Of a stretch of DNA of 64,000 bases, positions 1 to 13,569 are shown in pieces. The position numbers were made by a program, and so were the translations under genes. The notes under the pieces were generated by a model. It ran no database searches. It was not told the origin of the DNA and worked only from the letters and a program-made list of their open reading frames with translations. The stretch covers positions 45,761,835 through 45,825,834 of the forward strand of contig CM055104.1 of assembly GCA_029204225.1 (NCBI GenBank), written 5' to 3'. How positions within the stretch are numbered: position 1 is the first letter of the stretch; each line of letters begins with the position of its first letter. Source of the stretch: Diphasiastrum complanatum (lineage: Eukaryota > Streptophyta > Lycopodiopsida > Lycopodiales > Lycopodiaceae).

Positions 1-544
1 TGTTGGTTCTCTTTCTTTTTCTTGGAGAACAAAGCTTGAGAGTCATTGATGGAGGACGAGGATGCTCCATTCCTACGAGTTTCCTCCTGCAACAGCATAG
101 TTATGACTCTAGATAACGTTATTTATGAGTGAGTGGAAATCATCATCATCCAGTTTTCATAAGAAGATGACAGACTAGACAATAAAGTCATTACAACATC
201 AGAATCTTCAATTGCTGAATCTATGGCTGCCATCTATTCTAGTAGTCTTGAAATGATTTATGTGATTCTGAACAGAATCATATTCTGACATTCTGAGGGA
301 GAAGAACTTCTTTCTTAAATGTAGCTTTGAAGTGACATCTCTCACTTCATAGAGCGTGCGACATTTCAATGTATTTACATACAATAAATGAATGGATCTA
401 GATTAGTGAAGAGATAAGGGATGGAGAGGATAGGAATCCAACAAAAACTGGATGACTTTAACTATGTTTTGACTTTATGGTGTTTTTTTTGTTGTTGGTA
501 CTGTATATACTTTCAACTTTGTCTTACCTTGTTGATTTACGAAT
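1..544. other. Unassigned sequence at window start
   Basis: No long open frame, RNA gene or recognisable repeat was seen here. The last part leads into the microsatellite-bearing repeat that follows. Confidence 0.5.
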
Positions 545-2737
<2,193 letters not shown>

Positions 2738-4113
2738 TTATTCCACCCCTAATGTGTTGCAGGACCCATTGCAACTCATATTGGACGATGTCGCTCTGCT
2801 TTGTATTGGCATCTTCGATCGTCACTTGGAAAAGCGTAGATCCTAGTTCGCTTACATAAAACCAAGTGCTTATTGTCGCCAGTCTTTATCACAAAAAATG
2901 TCTTTCACGAATTGCCACGATTGGATTAGAATGTCTTATTGCTATAGGTGGTTGACATTCTCAAAATTGGAGAGCTCCCAGCAACTTCATAACTTGCATG
3001 CTCGAGTGCTTTCCTCATGTCTCTTTGTTTAGTCATTGTATCTGCCATTGACGGTTTCATCTTTGGTTTCTTGGCAGATTCCATCTTTGGTTTCTTCTGG
3101 GAGGTTTGTATCCTCCATTTACCTCTGGGTGTTTCCGTGGTTCTTCTCTCAGTTGAAGTCCCAGTCTCAAGGAAAACCTTTGATCTGCAGGTTGCACAAA
3201 CTTTGGTTATCAGTCTCAAGGGGATGGACTCAGCATAAAAAATTTGGTGGTAGAAATAGTTTTGGATGGACGGTTTGGTAACGGTGAGGAAACATGATGA
3301 AGGCTTGGTGACAAGGTGAAGGAACTAATAGTTCTACAATTGCAGCCTTGGACCCTTGCAATGTCGAGCTTCGACCACCACTTGCTGGATGAGGAGCTCT
3401 CTTTATTTTGCAGGTTCACGGATATCTTCATCTTTCATTTTTCTGCAACTCTTTCTTTTGATCCATTACTTTTGGATCTCTTTGGGCTTCATAAGAGGGG
3501 ATTCAACTGTCATTGCTCCAGAGAGTTTCTTTTGATCAAGGTTGATCTGACTCATCTATTGCTTAAGTTTTGTCCTTTTCTCCTCAGCTTTCTGGATCTT
3601 TCTTTTTGAGATTTTACAAGAGCTCCGGTTGAGATTTTACAGAGAGCTTCGGTTGAGCTGTGAGTTGGAGCTCCGGTTGACAGTCGAAGCTTGGGCTCCG
3701 GTTGAGATTTCACAGAGAGCTCCAGTTGAAAATTGACAAAGGTCTTCGGTTGAGATATTACAGAGAGCTTCGGTTGAGATTTGAAGCGTGAGCTTCGGTT
3801 GAGTTGTGAGCTGGAGCTCTGGTTGACAGTCGAAGCTTGGGCTCCGGTTGAGATTTCAGCGTGCGGAACAGGAGGAGCGTGAGCTTGAATAGAATCGAAT
3901 CCAGATTTGTGAGTGTGTTTGTTGACAAGTGATTGGCGAGGCTAACAGCTCGTGGATTTGGAAATGATGGAGCCAACGATGTGGCTTTGGTCAGCGTGTA
4001 GAAACTCAGATTTGTTTAAAGAATTGGAATGTTGTTGCGGGGATCTGAGCATGGACAAGGTTGCGGCCTTCTGATGCAGAAGATATTGGAGTTCAATGGG
4101 CAACGATGTCAAA
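2738..4113 (-). other. Internal region of the non-autonomous LTR element
   Basis: The region is about 1.4 kb. Frames are short on both strands. A minus frame at 3758-3976 opens with residues (NPRAVSLANHL) that could be the start of a decayed gag, but the match is weak. A second minus frame at 2926-3219 is basic (many Lys/Arg) and not assignable. The part between 3610 and 3880 is a degenerate tandem repeat. Confidence 0.6.
3610..3880. repeat. Degenerate minisatellite with GAGCTCCGGTTGA core
   Basis: The core GAGCTYCGGTTGA recurs about nine times, separated by GATTTCACAGA, GTGAGTTG or CAGTCGAAGCTTGG. It forms irregular units within the LTR element's internal region. Confidence 0.8.
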
Positions 4114-5267
4114 TGTTGACAGATCCCCTGCTCCAGAGGACCTGTTGTTTACTCGGTTTTCTGATATTTTCTACTTCTTCAGAACCGTTCTGCCTGTTAC
4201 CAGGCTTAAAGGCATTCGTTAGATGTCTTCTTGATTTAACAATGCCAACCCCAGCAGAAGGGATAGAGTGTCGTTTTAGTATTTTCTTTATGTCCTGCCT
4301 GTCAGAGGTCAACTCAGGGATGTCGCTTTTGAACGCACTTACATTCTACATGGATGCAAGCCAAGAACGCTCATTCACAGATCAACATACAAACCAATGA
4401 ACGTTCTACAGATTCTACAGCTACCTACACTTAAAACGGACTGAAATCAGAGCCTACACTACATTAACACTGAACTACCTTGAATAAATTGACAAAAGAA
4501 GAAACATAAAACTAATCTACAACATGTTAGAAGTCCAAGAATCAAGAAACCAACCAGCCTTTTGATTCTTGGACATCCCAAGAACATCAAGAACTGGATT
4601 GTACAGAGATATGCAAGAATCACACCACAGATCCAGCCTATTTAGTTTACTTGAATGCTGGCTCCTACATTAATCCACAAGAAAACAAGAAATCTAATCC
4701 ACTCTAAAAAGCAAGAAAACGAATCCACAACCACACACAATATGAATGGAAGGGCATGATCATAGGGGCATCACTCAAGAAAACCATCATGATCAAGGAG
4801 CTTAGTGTAGCATGAAATTCATGGAAAATCTTCTTATTAAGCATGGAGTAGACACAATGCAAAAAGCTCCTCTTCACAAAGAGGGAGTCTCTTAAATAAG
4901 CAAGAGAGCTCCTTAGGTGGCATCCTAGTGGAATTTCCACATTTCACAAATTACAAGTGGAATATTGCTCTCCACTAGAGGTCACCATCAAAAGGTGGCT
5001 CACTCTACTTTCTTTAAGAGGGGTCTACTTGCATTTATTGCATTTGCTTAGAAATACTAGTTCCTACATGGTCATTCCATCTTCCGGGATTCACCATGAG
5101 GCTTACACAGTTCTTACTTGTTTTTCCTAGCTAGTATTTCTTGGCTCTCATACTTGGCTCTCAGTCTACATTAGTCTCGTCTTCTCAGAGACCTCCTCGG
5201 TCTAAGGTGAGAGGTGCTCTTGAGTTGCTCTGTCCGAGTATCTTGGGGATTCGTCAGAATCAGCCAA

Positions 5268-5269
<2 letters not shown>
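4114..5269 (-). repeat. LTR copy (5' LTR in the inferred orientation)
   Basis: This 1156-bp repeat is the partner of 1653-2737. It holds an extra block of about 70 bases around 5160-5235 (TCTACATTAGTCTCGTCTTC onward) that is absent from the other copy. Either this copy gained it or the other lost it after insertion. Confidence 0.85.

Positions 5270-5300
<31 letters not shown>
5270..5300. repeat. (GT)n right flank of the LTR element
   Basis: This short GT tract continues the microsatellite interrupted at 1652. Confidence 0.85.
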
Positions 5301-6515
<1,215 letters not shown>

Positions 6516-6589
6516 AGTGTAGGTTTATATCTCTATCTCTCACCATACGTCCTTTTTTTTTTTTTCATTTTTTTATAGGCCAATCTCCG

Positions 6590-6910
6590 CCTCTTGTAAA
6601 CCTTTACCCCTCTTGTAAACCCTAACCCCATCTCATGAACCCTTATCCCCCCTCCTTGTAGATCATAAATCAGTATGTCAAACCGTTATCACCCCCTCCC
6701 TCTTAAACCAATAGACATATCTCTCACTCATGCAAACACATTGCGTAAACTGTAAACCCCTCTCGTAATGTCTACAGTCCATACTCATAAATCTTAAATT
6801 CCCTCTCATAAATCCCCTCTTGTAAACCCTAAACCACATCTCGTAATGTCTACGACCCGGGCCCATAAACCTTAAACCGCTCTATTAAACCTTAAACCCA
6901 TCTATTACAG
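6590..6910. repeat. Degenerate repeats with telomere-like CCCTAA motifs
   Basis: Short phrases such as CTCTTGTAAACCCTAA, CTCGTAATGTCTAC and CATAAACCTTAAACC recur irregularly. Several contain AAACCCTAA or close variants, which resemble the plant telomere repeat (TTTAGGG on the other strand). The spacing is too irregular for a true telomere array. Confidence 0.6.
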
Positions 6911-8136
6911 CTTGATAAGATATAGGCCATTGGGCATGTAAAGTTTGAACTATGATCACCGAGTCTCGATTGACTCACTGAGGCTTATATAGTGAATGAA
7001 TCGGTGCTTTATGAGCCATCTACATCCTAACCAAATTACTACCTAACCGAGTCTATCTTTATCACTTCCCAGGTTCTAAGACCTCTTACTCTAACCTAGA
7101 TTGTCTAAAATGAATTAAATTTGAATTTAGGGCCTATTTCACTCTTCTCAGCATGGTAGTCCATAAAACTCAACTCAAGAAAATGATCAACGAATAAAAA
7201 TATCAGTTTGTTAAATATTTGTGATGTCAAAGTATCCAACAATCGCATAGACTCCGCCCTCGCCAAGATCTCCCACTTATTGCTCCTACTACTCTTCTTG
7301 TGAAAAAAATAAGTAGCCCACATAGCCTAAATTGAGTTTTAAAACCTTCGTTTAAAAAAAGAAAACGTCACTGATTTCACAATGTTTAGTGTTATGGAAT
7401 GTTGCATTCTAAAGCAAGCATTCCATAACATTGTTCTAATGCAATGTAGGTCCAAACCCTAGTCTAAACGTAACTATAGTAGAAGGTCCAACAAATTATC
7501 TCACAACGTTATAACAATTAGTCAAAACGTTCCCAAAAAAAGATCAAAATCCGAGTATAAGCCTAGCTAAAGTAGAAGATCCACCATCTGTCCGATTATT
7601 TCACAGCTTTTTTAGATTCAAACAAACCTAGAATAATGTTTACAAAGGTTCTGAAGTTGGTCATAGCCTAATTGTTGTAGAAGATCCTACAAATTATCTC
7701 AAAACCTCATAAGAAGTTGACAAAACAAAAGGGTTAAGTGTGCAAGTTCTCTTACAAAGATACTTTAAGACATCAAGATCATAAACTAAAGAATTACTAT
7801 CAAACATCCTACTTATATTGTTTTGGAGACTCTTAAAAGAACTTTTTATGAAACTACCACATTATGACCAATAGCCTAGCACACCCAAATGGCAGTCTCT
7901 AAAAAAGTACTAAAAATCATATAACTGATAATAAATGTATCTAACAATTAGTGGTGTCATATGCCTAGTGATATTGGCTCTATACTTATAACAACGTCCA
8001 GGCTTTCATGGTCTAGATCAATACACATCCTTGATTGTCATTGTCTCCCATTAGCCAATCCGAGCATCCAACAAAACAAGCCAACACATGCTTTTGCTAG
8101 AACTCATTCATCTCTACCTTCTCGGTGATTCCTCTT
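6911..8136. other. Unassigned sequence
   Basis: Only short frames are present and no repeat or RNA gene was recognised. Its downstream end abuts the Aha1-like pseudogene on the minus strand. Confidence 0.4.
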
Positions 8137-8690
8137 CTAAAGCCCCTTCATTTTATGATCATCTAAAGTATGCTCATTAATCACGATGGAAAGAACTGAT
8201 AAAATATCCTTCCTTAAAGGATTCGGGGGTAACTGCGTAAAGGCAAGTTTTGTCTCAAGATGGAAGTATGAGCATAGAAAATTTATACGACTCATGGTGG
8301 AATACTGGCCGTCATTCCAACTGTTGAATCTCCATTTCTGCACAATCAACTTAATTTCCTCCAACTGCTGGTTTACTCCTGTGGTAGCTCCATCAAAAAT
8401 GGAAAAAAGTTTTGCCAACCTCTTTAGTTACCTGCGCACTGCTTTGAGTGAAACCTTTCCATCTTTTCTCATTCAGTAAAGTGGAGTAAATGTCCCGTGG
8501 CCTACAATGGAACTTTTCTACCAACAAAACAGTCTTGACGCCTTCCTTCACATGAGGCTTTGATTTGGTGGGTGGGACCTGTTTAGATCACCAGCCTTGA
8601 CATCCTTATCCAAAACCTTCATAAGTATTCCTTCGGATTTTTTCAAAACTTCGTAAAGCAGCTTCTATTTGTTGATAAAAAAATATACGA
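8137..8690 (-). pseudogene. Aha1-like Hsp90 co-chaperone pseudogene, C-terminal part
   Basis: Aha1 proteins bind Hsp90 in the cytosol and stimulate its ATPase. They have an N-terminal Aha1_N domain and a C-terminal AHSA1 (START-like) domain. On the minus strand this piece reads an acidic linker ([19 protein letters not shown]) and then the AHSA1 start (KFHCRPRDIYSTLLNEKRWK, GFTQSSAQVTKEVG). After a frameshift near 8400 come FDGATTGVNQQLEEIKLIVQ and KWRFNSWNDGQYST, which are family-typical phrases. Sequence beyond about 8270 is only vaguely similar to the expected end. Stops and frame changes show it is not functional. The assignment rests on my recall of plant Aha1 sequences, but the match extends over more than 100 residues. 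Confidence 0.75.
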
Positions 8691-9113
8691 CCAGCAGTTG
8701 TACAAATGTATATACTAAGTTTTTTTCCCTTCTCTATCTTTTTTGATAACAATGAATCTTTCTTCCTTTCTATTTATTCTTGAATGAAACCGCGTTCCTC
8801 TCAATCGGGGAGCATTCGGGGTTTGGTTCCAAGACCTTGCCAGACGTATGAAGACTTGCCATTGCCAATGTACGAAGACTTGTCGGGTTCTCCAACAGAT
8901 GAATATCATACTTGACCCTCGGAACGTTGTGGTATCCTTTTTTCAGACGAACGAAAAAGAATGAAGAATTGGTCAGAGCAGGATCCACTGACCATACATA
9001 CCATACTACGGAGAAGGAATTCGCTTCAGTATACGCTATCCCCAATCCTACTATGCGTCGACTCTTTCTTGTGTTGATATGTTGATAGCTTTGGAAGTAG
9101 CCGATTTACTATT
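8691..9113. other. Unassigned sequence between Aha1-like fragments
   Basis: The minus-strand frames here (around 8715-9045) match nothing I recognise. In a parent gene this stretch should encode the second half of the Aha1_N domain, but that region is instead found at 9546-9860. Confidence 0.4.
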
Positions 9114-9297
9114 CTTAGTTCTAATGTACAGCCCTCCCTCTCCGTTAAGAATTTGTACATTCTCAAGAAGCTCTCCAAGACACTTGCGAGTCCATTCAGC
9201 CTAGTGTCCATTTAGCCCAGTGCCAATTGTGTAGATTGGCACCATCAGCCCTATCTTGAACGATCCAACGCTTGTCACCTTCTCCAAACTGAACCAT
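9114..9297 (-). pseudogene. Aha1-like pseudogene, N-terminal fragment (copy A)
   Basis: From the ATG at 9297 the minus strand reads MVQFGEGDKRWIVQDRADGA followed by NLHNWHWAKW, which is the typical start of plant Aha1. A stop follows (after WTLG). In a shifted frame the expected LLENVQILNGEGGLYIRTK continues to about 9114, where similarity to copy B ends abruptly. A short duplication (CTAAATGGAC / CTGAATGGAC) causes the frameshift. It lies upstream, in the same orientation, of the C-terminal piece at 8137-8690. Confidence 0.8.
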
Positions 9298-9545
9298 CCC
9301 TACGTAATGAATAGACACAAAAACTGGAATCCAAATGAAGATCTAAGTTAAGTAAATTAGCACAAAAATCACAATCCAGCTGAAAATATACAAATGCTTC
9401 CATCTAGGGGGTGTGCAAAGCAATGATCTAGGACGCCCAGAAAGGAAAACGATGATGTCATCCAGCACGATCTTCATGAGAATTGAAATTCAGTTGAATG
9501 ATCTTCACAAAAATGTGATGGAATGAACAAAAATTAGTCATTGTG
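9298..9545. other. Spacer between Aha1-like copies
   Basis: About 250 bases with no recognisable feature. They separate the start codon of copy A from the last codons of copy B. Confidence 0.4.
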
Positions 9546-10015
9546 CCTCAGTGTCGCTCTTTCTTGAGCTCCTCTTTGACTGGCCCACCTGCAGTCATTT
9601 CTTTAATATACTTTCCCACCCGCTCCAGGACAATTTTGCAAAAAAAGCCTCTTTAAGTCTCTGCCCTATCACAAATTCATCAAGAATACTAATCCTAACT
9701 TCAGGTTCTTCATCAACATTTTCATCTGCAACGTAGGGTAACTCGACTTTTCCTTCCACTTACGCCAAGCTGTTGCTGCTTTCATCCTTTGCTTCCCCTG
9801 ACCAAATTAACACTACTTTTATCAGGTATAATCTTGCCCTTGCCAGTGATAATCTCTATAGTCTTAGTTCTAATGTACAGCCCTCCCTCTCCGTTAAGAA
9901 TTTGTACATTCTCAAGAAGCTATCCAAGACACTTCCGAGTCCATTCAGCCCAGTGCCAATTGTGTATTGTGTAGATTGGCACCATCACCCACAACCATAT
10001 CCAAAGCTCGTCGGG
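9546..10015 (-). pseudogene. Aha1-like pseudogene, N-terminal plus middle region (copy B)
   Basis: The minus strand starts inside the Aha1_N domain (DELWI..., VVGDGANLHN, WHWAEWTRKCLG). It reads through LLENVQILNGEGGLYIRTK and GKGKIIPDKSSVNLV, then VEGKVELPYVADENVDEEPE, VRISILDEFVIGQRLKEAFF and KYIKEMTAGGPVKEELKKER. In-frame stops occur after CLG and SKG, and a frameshift falls in the T run near 9645. The first part duplicates copy A at about 95% over 130 bases. These segments are contiguous without an intron, so a processed (reverse-transcribed) origin is possible. Confidence 0.8.
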
Positions 10016-10271
10016 GAGAGAGAGGAGGAGGGAGGGAGATGTGGATCTCTCCTTGGAGAGGGAGGGAGAGACAAAGAGAGGGAGGGATACATTTGAATTG
10101 GAAAGGTGGGGCAAGGGAAATGCAATATGCATGCATGGGGAGGGGAAAATGATGCATGGGTCCCATACATGCATCCTCCTCCCCAAGTTTTTTAGTTAAA
10201 AAAAGCTCATGCATGGGTGAGGGGAGGAGCATGCATGGTGCACCCATACACATGCGCAAAACTGTACATAA

Positions 10272-10323
<52 letters not shown>

Positions 10324-10325
10324 TA
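10012..10325. repeat. Low-complexity block: GA-rich, CATGCATGG repeats, (TA)n
   Basis: GAGGGAGG-type sequence (10012-10085) is followed by several copies of TGCATGGG/CATGCATG (10125-10245) and a TA tract (10276-10322). Frames here are compositional. Confidence 0.8.
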
Positions 10326-10384
10326 GTTGTGAGTGCCCGCCGTTGACGGGCAATGGTGGCCAATCTAGGTGACGACCAATGATT

Positions 10385-11620
10385 TGGATGATGGCCGATC
10401 TTGAGTCTTTGGAAAAATTCAAGTCTTTGAAAAATTTGAGTCTCATGAATGATTGAGTCTTTCGAAACATTCGAGTTTTCTGGAAAAATTCGAGTCTTTT
10501 AAAAACTTCGACTTGACAGTACAAAGGGTCCTTTGATCCTTTGAAAAAATTCAAGTTGATAGTTCGATCATTTGGAAAAATTTGAGTCTTCAAAAATATG
10601 TCTAGGAAATGTCTAGAAAAATTCGAGAAAAGTTCGTGTCCAAACATTTGTCTAGAAAATGTCGTGTCTAGGAGCATTTGTGTCTAGGAAATCTCTAGAA
10701 AAGTTCGAGTCTCGAGTATCCAAAAATTCGAGAAAATTCGTGTCCAAAAATTTCTCTAGGAAATGTCATGTCTCGAAAAATTCGTGTCTAGGACATGTCT
10801 AGAAAAATTTGAGTCTCGAGTATCCAAAAATTTGTCTACGAAATGTGTCTAGGAAATGTCTAGAAAAATTTGAGTTGACAGTTCGATCCTTCAGAAAAAT
10901 TTGAGTCTTCATTCGTGTCTAGAACAATTCGTGTAAAATTTGTGTCCACGGGACATGTTGTGTCTTGGAAATGTCGAGAAAAATTTGAGTCTCGAGTATC
11001 CAAAAATTCGAGAAAAATTCGTGTCCAGAAATTTGTGTCTAGGAAATGTCGTGTCTAGAAAAATTTGTGTCTAGGACATGTCTAGAAAAATTCGAGTCTC
11101 GAGTATCTCAAAATTCGAGAAAATTCCGTGTCCAAAAATTTGTCTACGAAATGTGTCTAGGAAATGTCTAGAAAAATTCGAGTTGACAATTCAATCCTTC
11201 GGAAAGATTTGAATCTTCAAAATGTGTCTAGGAAATGTGTAGAAAAATTTGAGTCTTGAGTCTCCAAAAATTCGAGCAAAATTCGTGTCCAAATATTGAT
11301 CTAAAAAATTTGAGTCTCAAGTGTCCAAAAATTCGAGAGAAGCTTGTGTCCAAACATTTGTCTAGAAAAATTCGTGTCTAGAACATGTAGTGTCTAGAAA
11401 AATGCGTGTCTAGGAAATGTAGTGTCTAGAAAAATTCGTGTCTAGGAAATGTTTGGAAAAATTCGAGTCTCGAGTATCCAAAAATTCGAGAAAAATTCGT
11501 GTCCAAAACTTTGTCTAGGAAATGTCTAGAAAAATTCGAGTCTCGAGTCTCCAAAAATTTGAGAATAATTCGTGTCCAAAAATTTGTGTCTAGGAAATGT
11601 TGTGTCTAGGAAATGTCTAC
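10385..11620. repeat. Degenerate minisatellite of TCTAGGAAATGTCTAGAAA type
   Basis: About 1.2 kb is built from a few interchangeable modules: GTCTAGGAAATGTCTAG, AAAAATTCGAGTCTCGAG, TATCCAAAAATTCGAG and AAAAATTCGTGTCCAAAAAT. Combined units are about 70-75 bases, but module order and number vary. CTCGAG and TCTAGA palindromes recur. There is no coding potential. Related modules reappear at 11880-12015. Confidence 0.85.
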
Positions 11621-11664
11621 ATATATATCTACATACACATATATATATCTACACACACACACAC

Positions 11665-11712
<48 letters not shown>
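11621..11712. repeat. (TA)n/(CA)n microsatellite
   Basis: ATATATCTACACACAC-type units end in a pure CA tract (about 11673-11708). Confidence 0.9.
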
Positions 11713-11879
11713 GGCATGTGGTATGTATGTGTGTTTTGTTGGAATTCGATGCTTAGCCTCAATAATGAGAATCCTGAAAGCTGTACAAAACCCTGAAAAA
11801 GAAGGCTTGAGTTTTTCAGAAGGTTGAAGAATCCAGTGTCGGATTTTTTCCGACCCAATGTCATCTTTGTCAAAAAGAG

Positions 11880-12015
11880 ATTTTTCGATCTTCGAAAAAA
11901 TTTGAGTCTTTGGAAAAATTCGGGCCTTTGGAATAATTCAGTCCTTTGGGAAAGTTCGGGCCTTTGGAAAAATTCGATTCTTTGGAAAAATTCGAGTCTT
12001 TGAAAAAATGCGAGT
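11880..12015. repeat. Second block of the 10.4-kb minisatellite family
   Basis: Units of TTTGGAAAAATTCGAGTC recur about seven times, related to the AAAAATTCGAGTC modules upstream. It lies just before the Rep-like remnant. Confidence 0.75.
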
Positions 12016-12073
12016 CTTATTTTATAAAGGGTTGAACCAAGGAAGATCCACCTGACAACTTTGTTTTGTGTAG

Positions 12074-12624
12074 GTACTTGAGGCAAAAGGGAATCCATAC
12101 TTGGCATGGAATGATTGGATATTGTCTGAAGGACCTCGGAAAGGATAATTTTCAGTGCGTTATGCATGGTGTAGATCAGAATGACATAGATAAAGGTCAT
12201 GAAGAATACATCAAGTATGGTGCTTCTGAGATAAAAAGTTGTGTGTCCTTAACCCCTGTTAATTTATTTGAGTGAGCATTTATATTTTCATATGAAAAGT
12301 AGGGTCAGTACGACCATTCTGCAGGTTTTGTTGGCCATGCTAAGGATGGGTAACTATTATCCAACAACTACGTGGGTGACTCTATTTCAGGGAAAAGGCA
12401 TGGATATATATGGCCAGGGTTGCTGCAGTTTGGAAGGCCATGAAAGCACCAAGCCTTGTTACTTCGGACGATGTGATGGCAATTTCTTTTCCAAAAGATG
12501 CAGATTTACAGTATTTTAAAAATTGTGTTCCGAGGTTTGATAATTTGTATGGTTTGAAGATGCAGGATGAGTGCACAAACCAGGCAAGTGGGCTGAAATC
12601 CTTGGAGCCTATTCCAAAACTGTA
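12074..12624 (+). pseudogene. Remnant of a protein with a Rep/HUH-like YxxK motif
   Basis: After a splice-acceptor-like TTTTGTGTAG the plus strand reads YLRQKGIHTWHGMIGYCLKD, then NFQCVMHGVDQNDIDKGHEE, YIKYGASEIKS and SLTPVNLFE, with a stop at 12275. A second frame continues (STTILQVLLAMLRMGNYYPT, TWVTLFQGKGMD). A third continues again (MARVAAVWKAMKAP... to a stop at 12625). Running through three frames with coherent content indicates a decayed gene. GYCLKD fits the YxxK catalytic motif of HUH endonucleases (Rep, Helitron- or Replitron-like proteins). The HUH histidine pair was not found, and exons upstream would be needed. The family assignment is inference; it could instead be an unrelated transposon protein. 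Confidence 0.45.
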
Positions 12625-12876
12625 ATGGAATTTCTGATAATGATGTGGAGTTAGGATATGGTCGCATTAGTGACTGGGAATCTAGAGCAAATCCTATGTA
12701 ATGCTGAAGCGGTCCTTGCTGTGAACATTATATGCGATTGCTATGTAATGCTATGTAGTGCGGATTAAATTTTGGCGGTTGTTTTGAAATCACATATTAC
12801 TTTTGTTTTGGAATCACATGTAATGGAAATTGATGGAATGTTCGTGGTAATCTAAATTCTTGGGATCTTGCAAGAG

Positions 12877-12972
12877 CATGTTTTGAGAATGGAATTTTGC
12901 AAAATTTTACATGTTTTGAGAATGGAATTTTGCAGAATTTTGCATGTTTTGAGAATGGAATTTTGCAATGAA
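12877..12972. repeat. 33-bp tandem repeat, three copies
   Basis: The unit CATGTTTTGAGAATGGAATT plus TTGCARAATTTTR starts at 12877, 12910 and 12943. Confidence 0.9.
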
Positions 12973-13071
12973 ATGTTTTGGAATGAAATGATGTGGTGTT
13001 GGTTACGGTTAGGGATAGGGTGGTGTTGGTTAAAGTTAGGGTTAAATTTTTAGGAGAAGGGTTAGGGTTTT

Positions 13072-13137
<66 letters not shown>
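12973..13137. repeat. Telomere-like GGTTAGGG patch followed by (GA)n
   Basis: GTTACGGTTAGGGATAGGG, AAAGTTAGGGTTAAAT and GAAGGGTTAGGGTTTTTAG occur within about 90 bases, then a GA tract runs from about 13072 to 13137. The motifs approximate plant TTTAGGG repeats but are not in tandem. Confidence 0.65.
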
Positions 13138-13144
<7 letters not shown>

Positions 13145-13227
13145 GTGCTGTACGTAGGCATGAGAGAGCTACACCAGGTATTTGTGAAGAATGAATAGTG
13201 GGCGCACAATGTTAGATGCTATGTCGA

Positions 13228-13440
13228 ACACCATAGAGTGGGTCGAGTTGTCGTGCGCAAAAAACCTTGTCTATTGGATTGTTCATGTACACGCCATTTG
13301 TGAGATTGATATGTGATGAACCAGTGTTGGTCCGATCCAGGAAAACCATCGTGTTTTAATGGGTCATCTGTGTGCATGGATGCAACGCCTGCATTTTGTA
13401 GCAGGATGTCGAATCTCCCTGGTTGACCCCTCACTCGACA
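13228..13440 (-). pseudogene. Possible short-chain dehydrogenase/reductase fragment
   Basis: On the minus strand GRFDILLQNAGVASMHTDDP resembles the SDR family's R(F/I)DILVNNAGV segment, whose NAG motif stabilises the Rossmann core. The following residues, including frame-shifted TNTGSSHINLTNGVYMNN, fit an SDR only loosely. No cofactor-binding TGxxxGxG or catalytic YxxxK was found. The frame then runs into a GA microsatellite. It may be a chance match. Confidence 0.3.
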
Positions 13441-13470
13441 ATACATTAACTCATATACAAAGATGAAGAT

Positions 13471-13510
13471 GAGAGAGAGAGAGAGGGAGGGAGGGAGGGA
13501 GGGAGGGAGG

Positions 13511-13566
<56 letters not shown>
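13471..13566. repeat. (GA)n with (GGGA)n microsatellite
   Basis: A GA tract contains seven GGGA units near 13487-13512. Confidence 0.95.

Positions 13567-13569
<3 letters not shown>

Noticed and set aside
8715-9045. Minus-strand frames between Aha1-like fragments, at first thought organellar
   Set aside because: Phrases did not match any mitochondrial or plastid protein I could name.
10385-12015. CRISPR-like array
   Set aside because: Modules are not separated by unique spacers, the order is irregular and the context is a plant nuclear genome.
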